Source: Diploptera punctata | Taxonomy: Eukaryota; Arthropoda; Insecta; Blattodea; Blaberidae | Assembly: GCA_030220185.1 (NCBI GenBank) | Contig: JASPKZ010003845.1 | Span: 682,001-746,000, forward strand | Reading direction: 5' to 3' | Length of the DNA stretch: 64,000 nucleotides | In this document: positions 1 to 10,820 of the stretch, piece after piece | Numbering within the stretch: position 1 is the stretch's first letter | How the letters are laid out: the number at the start of each line of letters is the position of its first letter | Position numbers and translations under genes: made by a program | The notes under the pieces: generated by a model | Database searches by the model: none | Told to the model about the DNA's origin: nothing | What the model saw: the letters and a program-made list of their open reading frames with translations, nothing else

Positions 1-11
1 ATAAAGAAAAC

Positions 12-13
<2 letters not shown>

Positions 14-90
<77 letters not shown>
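14..90. repeat. (TAA)n microsatellite
   Basis: An almost uninterrupted run of the trinucleotide TAA/AAT. It is a simple repeat without coding meaning. Confidence 0.95.
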
Positions 91-92
<2 letters not shown>

Positions 93-180
93 TAATAATA
101 ACCTATAATTTAAGTAATTGGCTTGGTAAAGAAAGTTTAAAATATAAAGGAATAATAAAAGTATACATTGAACACGGTTA

Positions 181-717
181 TCTTTCTTAATATAAAAAAA
201 AATCGTGTCACGTTGTTTGTCCGCGATGGAATCCTAAACTACTGAACCGATTTTAATAAAATTTTGCACAGTGTGTGCAGTTTGATCCAACTTGAGACCT
301 ACGGTTGTTTATAACTAAATTTATAGTCGCATTATTTTTATTACAAATTATTTGTTTATTATTTAACAAAGAGTTATAATTATCTGTGAGTTCCATATCA
401 TTCTAACAGATGGCGGTGTAATTATCTGTGAGTTCCATATGCATATGATTCTAACAGATGGCGGTGTAAGGTAATTTGTTTATTATTTAACAAAGAGAGA
501 TCCAGATGGCTGTGCTTTTATCGCAACCGCGAATTTCAATTGAATTACAAATATTGATTATTTCATAATTTAAGTGCGTTCAGTGTTTATTTTATTTTCA
601 ATATTATTAATTTCGTGTGTAAGTATTAGTTTTAAGTAATCTGGCTGAAAGACAGCAGCTTAATTAAAATTTTTAACGTATACCTTAGCCACAGCAACGC
701 GTGGCCGGGACTTCTAG
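181..717 (+). mobile_element. Non-autonomous Helitron-like element
   Basis: The 5' end begins TC followed by an A/T-rich start and a 'gtttgtccgcgatgg' stretch of the kind seen in insect Helitrons. The 3' end has a hairpin (GCCAC stem at 688-692, GTGGC at 701-705), then 8 bases, then the terminal CTAG at 714-717. The flanking host bases are A before and T after, as expected for Helitron insertion between A and T, with no target duplication. No Rep/helicase coding is visible, so it is non-autonomous. Internally a block of about 50 bp (from 375 and from 419) is repeated, and 'aatttgtttattatttaacaaagag' style sequence occurs twice (about 347 and 474). The ends are seen in the sequence; the class assignment is inference. 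Confidence 0.6.
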
Positions 718-719
718 TA

Positions 720-1010
720 TATTGTATTGTCTAATGATATATGAAGTGAGTTTTTAAAACTGTTTTTCAGTCGGGATGTCCTTGATATATGAGGGGAGGG
801 AATTCCAGAGTCGGGTAGCTGAAACAAGGAAGGATGAGGAACAGTAAAATGTTTAATATAGTGGTATAGCTAGAGTTAATTTTTTGCACGATCGTGTGTT
901 TAAGTTACGGTGGTAAAATAGTGAATTGAATACGTAGAAATATAAAGAGGTGTTGAGGTGGACAAAGTGTTCTATAAGAAGCAGGCAATGCATATTTCCC
1001 ATATTTTCCA
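720..1010 (-). mobile_element. LINE 3' fragment (CR1/Jockey-like)
   Basis: Read on the minus strand, this encodes a broken peptide with NTRS, then ATRLWNSLPSYI near 795-825. That is the usual end of CR1/Jockey-type reverse transcriptase proteins. It is heavily truncated and carries stops. The same family appears at 33583-35470 and 52250-52730. Confidence 0.6.
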
Positions 1011-1427
1011 ATTAGAACCAAGACAACATTTCAAATACCTGAGTTATGTGATCTGATTTACGGAGGTTGCATATAATATAACGAAAAAAAAAAAAACATT
1101 ATGAAATCGTTGCAGTCTTTTTTTTTTCGAATGTGCTACTCATGTCGGTTAAGAGTAAGTCACAATAATAGAAAAGCGGCATAATCAAATTTGAGACAAG
1201 CATTTATTTCAATTAATTTATTTTTGTTCATTGCCCCTAGTTGTCATTTCGACATTTCTCGTTCCTCTCCTGGCATTGGCTTATTAAGAGACAGAAAATT
1301 GCTGTAAAAAATGTGTACATGTCCTATATGTGACATTGACTTCATATAGAGAAAACCTATACGATAATATACACATATAGGGCTATTAAAAAAAAGGAAC
1401 GGGCTTCAAACATTTATTTCTTCCAAA
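1011..1427. other. Unassigned A/T-rich spacer
   Basis: No ORF, RNA gene or clear repeat end is recognised here. It contains short poly-A and poly-T tracts near 1085-1130. Confidence 0.4.
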
Positions 1428-1926
1428 CTACAAAAAAATAAATAATAGTTTTAAAAACCTAAAACAGCACGCTTTATTAGAAAACCGAACTCAAAAATGA
1501 AATAATTTTAATTTCCAAAACGCTTGGGATAAATTTAAAGTGGTCAACAAAAAATCATCTCCAACACATATAGAATAAAACTAGAGTTATCAACAAAAAT
1601 AAAATAATTTTACCAACAAAAGCGTGGGGTGCTCTATATCAATTAATATATTTGATATTAAACAGATATTGGTAAAAGTAAAGTCTCTAAGAAGAAAATG
1701 TAAAAATCATAAAAAGCACCCCATGCTTTTGATGGTAAAATTATTTTTTTTGTTGATAACTCTAGTTTTATTCTATATGTATTGAAGATGATTTTTTTGT
1801 TGACCACTTTAAATTTATCCCAAGCGTGTTGGAAATTAAAATTATTTTTTTTTCATTTTTGAGTTCGGTTTTCTAATAAAGCGTGCTGTTTTACTTTTTT
1901 AAACTATTATTTATTTTTTATTTTTT
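1428..1926. mobile_element. Snap-back inverted-repeat element (MITE-like)
   Basis: Two arms of about 207 bp (1428-1634 and 1714-1926) are near-perfect reverse complements around an 80-base loop. Matching landmarks are GTGGGGTGCT against AGCACCCCAT at the inner ends, and CAGCACGCTTTATTAG against its complement near the outer ends. There is no coding content. It could be a foldback DNA transposon. The outer boundaries and target duplication are not resolved. Confidence 0.75.
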
Positions 1927-2030
1927 AGTTTTAATATTTTACAGAATAAGATAAAAATGTAAATATCTTTAAATTCGATACTATTGTAGTATGAGCTAAA
2001 AGTTTACTCTTCTAAAAAAACCCTCCCCAG

Positions 2031-2105
2031 CCGGTTTTGAACCATTGTTATGGATTACTGAAATTACATGCCACCAGCTCACCGCTCTACCAACTGAGCT
2101 CTTAC
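2031..2105 (-). repeat. tRNA-like sequence, probably a SINE head or tRNA relic
   Basis: On the minus strand there is a good A-box/D-arm (GAGCTCAGTTGGTAGAGCG) followed by a B-box-like GGTTCAAAACC, then a T run. The anticodon and acceptor stems do not pair properly, so this is not called a functional tRNA. Confidence 0.45.
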
Positions 2106-2159
2106 AACGATTGACTAAAAAGTCGACAAGTCCGCAACCTATTATACCAGTTGTATTTT

Positions 2160-2635
2160 TTTTCTGATGATTCTGGCCAGGATTTTAGAAACAAAATATG
2201 AAATTATTGTAATGTCACGGGCCTTTTACAAGTGTACAAAGTTTCAAGTCGATGCAATGTTTCTAAGTGGGTGAAAATCGTGTTCAAAGATTCCGTTACA
2301 TAAATACAAAGACACTTCTTTTTATTTTCTGATGATTCTGGCCAGGATTTTAGAAAATAAATATGAAATTATTGTATTGTCACGGGTCCTATACAAGTAT
2401 ACAAAATTTCAAGTCTATACTATGTTTCTAAGTGTGTGAAAATCGTGTTGAAAGATTCCGTTACATAAATACAAAGACACTTTTTTTGATTTTCTGATGT
2501 TCTGGCCAGGATTTTAGAAAATAAATATGAAATAATTGTATTGTCACGGATCCTTTACAAGTATACAACATTTCACGTCGATCCAATTATTTTAAGTGGG
2601 TGAAAATCGCGTTGAAAGATTCAGTTACATAGATA
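2160..2635. repeat. Tandem repeat, ~165-bp unit, three copies
   Basis: Three successive copies start at about 2160, 2325 and 2495. Each begins with 'ttctgatgattctggccagg' or a close variant and ends with 'gattccgttacataaatac'. The copies differ by scattered substitutions. No coding frame is shared between them. Confidence 0.8.
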
Positions 2636-2639
2636 GATA

Positions 2640-3130
2640 GATACAGGTCAAGCTAATATAAAGCGTGTAATAGAAACACACTTCCAACGTTCCTGAAAAG
2701 AGAAAAGCTAGAAGTTCCAATCTCGGCTGCATTTCTCTAACCATGTCCGACGTAACCTGAATAACAGTATTCCAGGACGTTGGATGCGAAGAGAAGGAGC
2801 AGAAGATTAATTTCATTGCCGGTGGCCCCCGAGGTCACCAGACCTAACCCCTGTGATTTTTATCTGTGGGTTTTACGTACAAGACCGTGTTTTTATCCCC
2901 CCTATGTCTGACACTTTTGGAAATCTGTAACATTGAATTGTTGAAGCTGTGAATTCGGTAACTAGAGACCAGATGAATTGTGTGCGGAAAGAAATGAGCC
3001 AACGTATTTATATTTGTCGTGTAACGTAAGGTGCTCGTATGGAATGCATAAAATAGTGAAATTTGAACTTTTTTCTTTCCAGGAATGTTGAAATTGAGTT
3101 TCTATTTTTTGTAGTTTGGAAGAAATGTTT
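2640..3130 (+). pseudogene. Decayed DDE transposase relic (Tc1/mariner-like)
   Basis: The plus strand carries the peptide WPPRSPDLTP at 2823-2852, the catalytic-domain signature of Tc1/mariner-like and related DDE transposases. Before it are NLGC.SLTMSDV-like residues. After it is a broken stretch matching the usual tail, with RVT.GA near 3015-3035. Frameshifts and stops are frequent and no intact ORF remains. The family call rests on the motif alone. Confidence 0.6.
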
Positions 3131-3341
3131 GAAGTCTGTTCTTTCTTTTTGGATAACACTATATATTTATATTTATTCCCTAATCAAAAAAAATTCTAAC
3201 TATAAATAACACTTGTTTAGAAATTCGCTGAGTTTAGACAGTTGCTGCTTGACGGAGATTTTTATTTTTTGCTTGTTGAACACCGGTAGCTTTTTATAGA
3301 TTTACCGTACGTACTTTATTTCATCTCTTTAACATTGTCAT

Positions 3342-3647
3342 GTCCACCGCTGTGGTCTCGAGGTAGCGTGCTGCCTTGTCACGCAGCGAGCCCGGGTTCG
3401 ATCCCCGGTCGGGGCAGTTTTTCTGGGTGAGGTTTTTATCGGGGTTTTTCCCCGAAATCATATGGCCATCATCCTTATCATTATCATCCTTACCATTATC
3501 ATTATCATCATCATCATCCTTCACTGGTGTGGAAAGCAACGGGAAGCTACCATACCTACACAATTCCCTAGTAAAGCTGCAAGCATAGCATGAAAATGCT
3601 ATGATTGCAGTGAAGGACCTGCCTTCGGGCAGAATTACTATGGATGG
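3342..3647 (+). mobile_element. tRNA-derived SINE, family A (copy 1)
   Basis: The head contains the pol III B-box GGTTCGATCCC (about 3397-3407). The body includes 'gtgaggtttttatcggggtt', a (CATTAT)n-like stretch, and the common 3' end GGGCAGAATTACTATGGATGG. The target duplication AACATTGTCAT is at 3331-3341 and 3648-3658. Other copies in this window are at 5116, 32616, 34940 and 53135. Short ORFs on both strands here are by-products of the repeat. Confidence 0.85.
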
Positions 3648-3706
3648 AACATTGTCATAATGTATTGGGATCTTCAGATATTACCGTTAGTGTTGTATTT
3701 TCTGGA

Positions 3707-3915
3707 GTACGCCGTAGCGAAGTTGGTTAAGGCAGTATGATACTAGCCAGAAGGCGGAGGGTTCGAGTCCCGGTGGGGTCACGATTTTTAAAGTGAAGCA
3801 AACCATCTTGCTGCACATGACTTTGGGGTCAACTCAGCCTCTAACCGAAATGAGTAACATACCTTGTTCTGGGACTGAAGGCGGCCATAACGCAGAGCAA
3901 ATGATTGATAAAACA
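3707..3915 (+). mobile_element. tRNA-derived SINE, family C (copy 1)
   Basis: It starts GTACGCCGTAGCG and has a B-box in GGGTTCGAGTCCCGG (about 3758-3772). The body contains 'ctggggtcaactcagcct', as in the copy at 20867-21153. The 3' boundary is approximate. Confidence 0.65.
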
Positions 3916-4280
3916 TTAGCTCAGGGTAGGGATATATGAAGAGCTTATATCCGCGCGGCCATGAATTTGCGAGTTCAGTTGTGCCAATGAGTTATTTAAT
4001 TAGGAATGAAATAAAATTAGTCTCGTAGAATGAGATGGGCAGGACATGTGACACGAATGGGGAATGAAAGAGGAGCGTAGAAACTCGTAGGAAAACCAGA
4101 GGAAAAGCACCCAGTAAGTGGGCCAAAATAAGGCGTAAGAGTAGTATTAACCATGATTTGAGGGAAACAGATTATACAGGGAATTATTTCAAAACAATAC
4201 CTCAGGATAGGGATGTGTAGAGTGTTTATGTCCGAGCGATCATGAACCTACGGGTTCCATTGTGCCAGTGAGTTAATTAT
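3916..4280 (+). mobile_element. RTE-type LINE 3' tail fragments
   Basis: Two tandem relics end with 'ccgcgcggccatgaa' and 'cctacgggttc..tgtgccagtgagtta'. This is the C-terminal AAMNLRV end and 3' UTR of an RTE-like LINE that recurs at 13170, 32470, 35480, 50590, 55280, 60100 and 62220. There is no intact ORF. Confidence 0.65.
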
Positions 4281-4354
4281 ACACATAATTTAAGAGTAAT
4301 GCAATTAAAAAAACTATGTATAGCCTATTAAAACGAGAATAATTATCTTTATAT

Positions 4355-4360
<6 letters not shown>

Positions 4361-4400
<40 letters not shown>
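4361..4400. repeat. (TA)n microsatellite
   Basis: Perfect AT dinucleotide run of about 40 bases. Sequence from here to 4925 shows nothing else recognisable. Confidence 0.95.
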
Positions 4401-4403
<3 letters not shown>

Positions 4404-4934
4404 ATTGAAGTGCAGAAAGACACATGAATTACTTAGAATGCCAACATCCGCTTCCGGAGAGACAAACATTTCAAATAATTCAGTGCTTCCTGGCGTTGGT
4501 TGTCGAAAATAACCCAGTTGTATGGTTTTGTTTTTAGGTTGTTTCATTTCCCTAGACCCCTTATGTCATTGGTTACGGATTTCTACATTTTCTATTTATA
4601 TTCTTTCATTGGTCTACGCTGCATTTTTTAACGTTTACTCACATCGTTAAATCATTTTTCAAAATAAAACTTCATAACTTTTCTGGAAAATGTGTACAAT
4701 ATTAGCCTTAGATTTTATGTAATGACGCTCTTTAACAATCCTATTATGCTACAAGTCGGAATGACGAGGATTGAGTTTCAGTGGGAGTTATGTATTTTAA
4801 TTCCTTTAAACTCTCTGGCGGTAGCATGACCCTGGGGTCAACTCATCCTCTGACGGAAACGAGAATCATACGTTGACAACCGACCAAAATATTGTACGGA
4901 TTGTCTAGAGAGCTGTTACTCCATTGGCTAGGGG

Positions 4935-5095
4935 GCACGCCGTAGCGTAGTTCGTTAAGTCAATACGGTACAAGTCAGAAGATCAAGGTTTAGAATTCTG
5001 ATGCGATCAGTAATCTTAAACTTAATTAACCATCTGGTAGAACCATGGTTCTAGGGTTGATTGTGCTTCTGGTGCAAGAATTTTAGTTCATATTT
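4935..5095 (+). mobile_element. SINE family C, decayed copy
   Basis: The start GCACGCCGTAGCGTAG and the line 'ggtacaagtcagaag' match the heads at 3707 and 20867. The B-box is degraded. The 3' end is lost at about 5095. Confidence 0.5.
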
Positions 5096-5115
5096 CGTTT
5101 CTTTATATTTGATTA

Positions 5116-5424
5116 GTCCACTGCTGTGGTCTCGAGGTAGCTTGCTGCCTTGTCACGAAGCACGATCCCCGGTCGGGGCAGTTTTTGTGGGTGAGGTTTT
5201 TATCGGGGGTTTTCCTCACCTGTAAGACAAATGTCAGGAAAACTTTAAGGCCCAAACGGTCCCCGAAATCATATGGCCAACATCATCCATATCATTATCA
5301 TCATCATCCTTCAAGCAACGGGAAGCTACCACACTTACAATTCCCTAGTAAAGCTGCAAGCATAGCATGAAAATGCTATGATTGCAGTGAAGGACCTGCC
5401 TTCGGGCAGAATTACTATGGATGG
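5116..5424 (+). mobile_element. SINE family A (copy 2)
   Basis: Same family as 3342-3647, with a head deletion around the B-box (GATCCCCGGTCGGGGCAG kept). A perfect 11-bp target duplication, ATATTTGATTA, is at 5105-5115 and 5425-5435. Confidence 0.85.
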
Positions 5425-5889
5425 ATATTTGATTATATAAATTCCCTAACTACTCTTCGGCAATCATTGATACTTATCCAATATATATATATTTTAAAAA
5501 AAGTTAATTCGTTATATTGTTATCTTAAAAACCCCAAATTTGAAGTGACTAAACTTAATTTTTTCTATTAATTGAATAGCCATGATTTTAAAAATAATTT
5601 TTAAATATCGTTGAGGAAGGCAAGCAACCTGGAGGAAATAGAAAACAAGTGATAACATACTAAACGAAAATACACCCTGTCAGATCAACTCATTACACAA
5701 CATGCTCGTAAAATACAATCAGTACCAAGTAGAGCAGCTTTGAAAATGGAACTAGTTCGGAAACGCCTAGCTGATTATTTCAAACAATTTTTAATTTGTT
5801 GAGGACGACTGCCATCGTAGATACACATTTTATTATTTTAAATATTTAATAAGCATCTTAACGTATACCGTGTTATTGATAAATATCTC

Positions 5890-6310
5890 CTTGGGTGGTA
5901 TAGGGGCTAATTTCAGTGTCTCTGGTCTTGAGGGTCGCGTGTTCAAACCCAGCCGGGCTAGATGAATTTTTTAGGATGGAAAAATGCAAGAGACAAGTTC
6001 TCTGGGAGGGTTTTTAAACCGTTTGTCTCGGAGTCTGTAGATTTCCGGGCTCATAAAATGCCTGAAGTCTAAATTAGGGCTTCTCAGCAAAATTTTAATC
6101 GGCCTTTCCAATCCAAATAACAGCTTAATATCCTAGTAAGTTCCTCTTTGAGGTGAGAGCTAACCACTTGCCACTTGCTGACATCTAGACGGAAATAAGC
6201 TTAAGTAAATTAATCTGGATAAGTATCTCCCACAAGGAAGCAATCTTGTGGGGATGTATGGATGTACGTTGTAGACGATGGACCCTTTTGCCCATATGGG
6301 GATAGATAAT
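5890..6310 (+). mobile_element. SINE family B (diverged copy)
   Basis: It contains 'ctctggtcttgagggtcgcg', the B-box-like GTTCAAACCC (about 5941-5950), and 'gaattttttaggatgg', matching the better copies at 19187 and 34036. The 3' part is strongly diverged, so the ends are approximate. Confidence 0.55.
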
Positions 6311-7992
6311 GAATAAATCAAGAATGTAACCCATTAAGCAAGTTCAGTCGAATAATGAAAATTATTAAATATATATTCAGCACAATATAAAGGGTAAGGG
6401 AAAAATAACATCCCTTTACCTTAAAATAGTTGACACACTATTTACAGGGCATTTGGACTTAATTTACCTTCAAAGTAATTTAGTAAAAGAAAAGAGAAAG
6501 AAAATGCCTACTCACATTTACATGATGCCGGCTTTCATTCAACTGTCAAATCACCTCTTGGATAATATGGTTACTGTAATTACTTGAACAAATAAATGCG
6601 TTTCGCATCAGCATTAACGACAGAAAACACGTCATTTCAGTTGTCGTAGCGAAGAAGAGACGCCGGCTACAGAAGGAAACAATCCCCTCCAAATAGTTGT
6701 GGAGATAAGTTTATGACCTTGAACAGTAAAGTAAGACCAAATGCTCTATATGCAACGTATCTACTTCTCTACCTGTATCCCAAACTTTGAAGGTGAATTA
6801 ATCTAAGACTATTTAACTCATGCTCCAAATGGAGTCAATGGTCAATCACATTTCAATGATGTTTTATTTACAGCCAATCACAGTCGTGTTTCGCCTAGAA
6901 TTTACCAACTAAAGTTTATCATAATAAAGAAAGCACCTCCTTTTTAACATTCTGAATAGGTCATAAGCATTATTTTGCAGTGACTGACTCTCTAAGAAAT
7001 ACGGCTACCAGATTGTACATATAGTGCATGAATGTCAACACATAGCGCATGCGGGAGTTAATATAAAACATTTGTAGCAATTGATTATACCACAAAAAAA
7101 AAAAAAAGAAACCACTGTTTGCATAATTGTCATATTTACATCATAGGACATCAGAAATGAATTAATATAGAGTTAGGTGTATTTAATTTTTTTCTCCACT
7201 AGAGTGCATTCTTACAATATTGCGTTCCTTTGGCAATACATAATATGATCTGGTTGCAGTTATGAACAAAAGAAGCAAATTAAGCGTACCAATCGTTTGT
7301 CATTTGTTTTCAAACTTAGCCGTTTACATTAAATATATACATATTTTAAAATAACTATATTTAATTAACGATTTGTGAGTAAACAGCTTAATTTTATTCG
7401 TTAAATAGTCCTAACAAATGCCACTCTTGATTTCCAAATTCTCTAGATAAATTCACTCCTCACTTCATGAATCGTGAATTTATCGATAATTTGGAAATCA
7501 CTCGTGGCATTACTTATGATTAATCTGCATATTTTACTATTTATAACATATAAAATTAAATATTTGTTGAGAATTTAATGGCATCTCAAACTCCGTTTCG
7601 ACAGAAAAAAGTGACTTACCTGGTTCCTTCCCTGGACCCTTCATCTATCACACAAGGGAACTGTCAACCATTGGATTTCGAAATCTGCCTTGAAATTTCT
7701 TCCAGAGAAGCATTGTGATGTACAAAGGCCGTGTCCAAAAATCTGTCTTCCTTTTTAACTGAAAGGCACTAAAATCCAGCGCCTAGATCTCTCATTTAAA
7801 CTATAGGGAAGCAATACAACTTCTGTATATTTGCAGACTTGGAAAAACCTCACTACCCGCCGCGTCTTCTGCGCCGCGTCCAGCCTCACTTCACATCGTG
7901 CTTAACTCATGCAGGGATATACATCTGCGTACAGTAGGCTGTCATTGCTGCTTCTGGTTTCGATTTCTGTACCATCCCGTTAAAAACGGCAG

Positions 7993-8023
<31 letters not shown>

Positions 8024-8555
8024 TTAGATACGACCTTGGTACATCACAACGTTTCTGTGGGAGAAATTTCAAGATAGGTTTCGGCATTCAAGGACTGGCA
8101 GTTTCCTTCATATATTATGTTTTAGCCTATATCAAATCACAGATGGTTTTAGTCTGGAACCTATAAAAAAACTCTGTTAAGCACTTATTGTTTCAACGTT
8201 TAAATAAGCAGACTACATAATATATTCATCCACGCACACGCATGCACGCATTCTACTACAATCTGTTTCTCTTTAGTCTTTGATAATAAATGTCATGTAG
8301 TAAATTCCTTTCACTTATTAATCAGAATAAATATAAATTATAATACAAAATTATAAAATTATGTATCTTGTATACAGTTCTCTCAACTCTAAAATAATTG
8401 AAACATCTTAGCCCTTTACGGATCAGCCCATCCTCAGCAGAATGTTGTTCGATACTATCTAGCTACTATTCAGGTACTCGTTTATTTATTTTAACAGTTG
8501 GGAAGACTGCATAAACATACACAATTTTATATTATAATATTTGGTATAGAGAAAC
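6311..8555. other. Long spacer, no gene recognised
   Basis: No ORF above background and no known domain on either strand. It holds a poly-A tract near 7093 and an AT dinucleotide run at 7990-8020. Around 7395-7505 'gccact..tgatttccaaatt' is followed by 'aatttggaaatcactcgtggc', a weak inverted repeat that could be a small foldback element. Confidence 0.4.
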
Positions 8556-9598
8556 CTCCGGTAATATGGACCCCTATTTTGAATTTGTTGTTTCTCTTCT
8601 TTTAATTAATTGATTATCATTAGTGTTATAACTATGAAATAGCATTGTTATTTTATTAAAATATGGAAACATCTTCATAATTTATACACATTTTTACATT
8701 ACAAGAAAGTTCCACTTTAACCTCCATATTCGGGTAAAGTGTACCCGAGTGTCCACCCTAGCTTTTAGACTATTTTGAAGTTTATTTACTCTATTGACTT
8801 ACACAAACAGGCACAGATTAATCTCAAAATATTTATGGCTGATCGTAATTAAAAATGTTGATATTTATGTAATAAGATATTAAATATAAAATTGGTACCT
8901 GGTAAGCCAGTCGTCCTTAACGAAATTATTAAACCTCATCAATTTAGTTGAGGACGACTGACTTACCAGGTACCAATTTTATAGTTAACATCTTATTACG
9001 TAACTTCAACGTGCTTTAATATGAACTTTAAAAGTGTTGATTGATGCAATGTTTTGAAAATTTTTTGTTGATTGTAACATTCACATGTCATTCATCTGCA
9101 GACAGCGATTTGGGTTTAATAAATTACAAGGATATAAAATAAAATTGATTAAGTGTATGGTTTTTACTTACAACTTCGTCATTGATAAAATCTATGTAAT
9201 CGTGTAAAGTGCACCCAGGTCCACTTTAACCGCCTCATGGAGGGTCCACATTAACCGAATTCCTTTGTTATGTTTAATTATTTTATACAGCCGCCATGTC
9301 ACATAATATCAAACCAAACCCGTCAGCGTATTAAAACATCATCTACATAATATATTATATTTATAACATTCAATAGGAGAAATTAAGAATTAGTTCCTAG
9401 CTTGAAAAACTTTTAAGCTGTTCGTTTTCATAAATGTCACAAATAAACCATTCTGCGAAAAAAGAAACAGGCATTGAATACGTCACAGGTGATTAGGGGA
9501 AGAAGTTAAAATATTTTCTGTTCGAGGGCAGCACCAATTAATGAAAATATTAACAGGTCAACTCAAACCGAAAGGTCCACATTACCCGAACTTCCTCT
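8556..9598. mobile_element. Pogo/Tigger-like non-autonomous DNA transposon
   Basis: The left end, GAGAAACCTCCGGTAATATGGACC, preceded by TA, is a partial inverted match to the right end at 9571-9596, which is followed by TA. That fits the TA target duplication of the Tc1/mariner-pogo group. Internal 'ggtccactttaacc' motifs recur (about 8708, 9210, 9235). No transposase ORF is present. A related, rearranged copy is at 51165-52242. Confidence 0.55.
8896..8985. repeat. Short palindrome inside the pogo-like element
   Basis: Arms of about 36 bp (TTGGTACCTGGTAAG..AGTCGTCCTTAA and the reverse complement) flank a short loop near 8933. Sequence such as GTTGAGGA(GA)CG also occurs at about 10460 and 21735, which suggests a small foldback family. 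Confidence 0.7.
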
Positions 9599-10030
9599 AC
9601 TTTATATACCTTTCTTTATATTTTTTTGAGTAGGCTGTACATTACTCTTTGGCCACCTTTAAAATAGTAGGCCTGTTATTTTTATGAAACCGGATACGAG
9701 GCGTTCTGAATATGAGCTGCTCATATTGATAATGCTGTTTTAGAATAGTGTCTTAGTTATCTATATTTTCAATAATAGTTTTCCATAATTGCATTCATAT
9801 TTTCTAAATAATATTCAGAGGTTCTAAATAATAGATAAAATCTTATGAGCATACTACGGGGAAATAGTACCGAAATGTGAACAAACCAACTTAGTTTGTT
9901 TAAAAATGCGAGCTGTTAGCTCAGACATTGTCAAGACAGACGTCAAGCTAGTGATGCTCTGTTTACATGGTACAGTCTGCTTGCTCTGGCAACTGGTAAA
10001 TAGTACAAACGTACATATTCATTGTGGAAT
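9599..10030. other. Spacer, no feature seen
   Basis: No ORF or repeat with clear ends is recognised. The reading frame opening at 9906 runs into the Penelope-like relic at 10031 and is not considered a gene. Confidence 0.4.
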
Positions 10031-10200
10031 GCAGGCTTTCACGGCCGGTAATCATGGTATTAAAAGATTCCGGGCTATGTGGCCGTGGTCTATAACTGGC
10101 GTTTCTTCCAGACTTTCTCCCTCAACTGCGGAGGGCATCTTCAGTGGCGAGCTGTTGTTACCCTGTCGTAGACTCGACTGCGAATCTTTTAATACCATTA
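10031..10200 (-). mobile_element. Penelope-like element (PLE) terminal fragment
   Basis: It shares 'tgcaggctttcacggccgg', 'tggccgtggtc' and the block around CTGCGGAGGGCATCTTC with the ends of the large PLE palindrome at 16769-19019. It is 5'-truncated with no protein left. A 15-bp inverted repeat (ggtattaaaagattc at about 10055, complement at about 10183) brackets it. Confidence 0.7.
10108..10148 (-). ncRNA. Degenerate hammerhead-ribozyme-like motif
   Basis: On the minus strand the order is GCCA, CTGAAGA, a stem-loop (GCCCTC, loop, GAGGG), GAAA, then GTC TGG. Against the motif at 18925-18967 it has lost one base between GAAA and GTC, and the base closing helix II is changed. It is probably inactive. 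Confidence 0.45.
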
Positions 10201-10820
10201 CATATGCATAGTCAACACTAATAAAATTCATGGTAAAACTCTGCAGAAAGGTGTTAGTCATAATATTAAAACTATAAATTATTTGCCTTGTAGGTTTGTA
10301 TCCTCAAATTTTAAAAATATTAATTACCTGTATGCATTTCTGGAGTAGTCATATCATTAGCGCAAGTATTCTCAAACAATCAGTGATATCCGTCTATTTT
10401 GATGGTGATGGGACTAGTCCCGAAAGGCCTACATTTAATTAATATCTTTTAAATGTTGAGGAGACGGACCAGAAGGTAAGTAATTTTATAATTTTAATAT
10501 TGTACATGTTCATAACTGTGTTATTTCACCTGTTTTTCGGCACTGAAATGAATAGTTACGTTTGCTGCATTAGCTGTAGATACTATGGCCATTACCCCCT
10601 CTGTTTCAGTGTACAGTTCAGTCGCACTGTACTTGTAAGCATGTGATCATACTATTTCCGTATTATTTCCTGCAGCCTGCTTATTAGGGTACTTTACAAA
10701 GAGTTTAATATGTTTTGTGATAGAGTCTCGTTTTTCTGTATTTTGTACTAAAACTTCTTCACTTTTGCCCATGTTTTTTAGTCACTCTCAATGTTCCTAA
10801 TTTTAACGTATGTAGGTATT
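10201..10820. other. 3' flank of the first Gr gene
   Basis: It contains a block (about 10430-10470) with 'agtcccgaaag.cctac' and 'gttgaggagacggacc' that also occurs near 21690-21745, marking a small foldback relic. Nothing else is recognised. Confidence 0.4.

Noticed and set aside
2031..2105. tRNA gene on the minus strand
   Set aside because: A- and B-boxes are good but the acceptor and anticodon stems do not pair, and a T-rich tail suggests a SINE or relic.
3321..3588. Overlapping ORFs on both strands with Asp-rich or Ser-rich runs
   Set aside because: They lie inside a SINE and recur wherever that SINE occurs.
6311..8555. Possible host exons in the long spacer
   Set aside because: Splice-site-like sequences can be found by chance but no protein family or conserved frame is visible.
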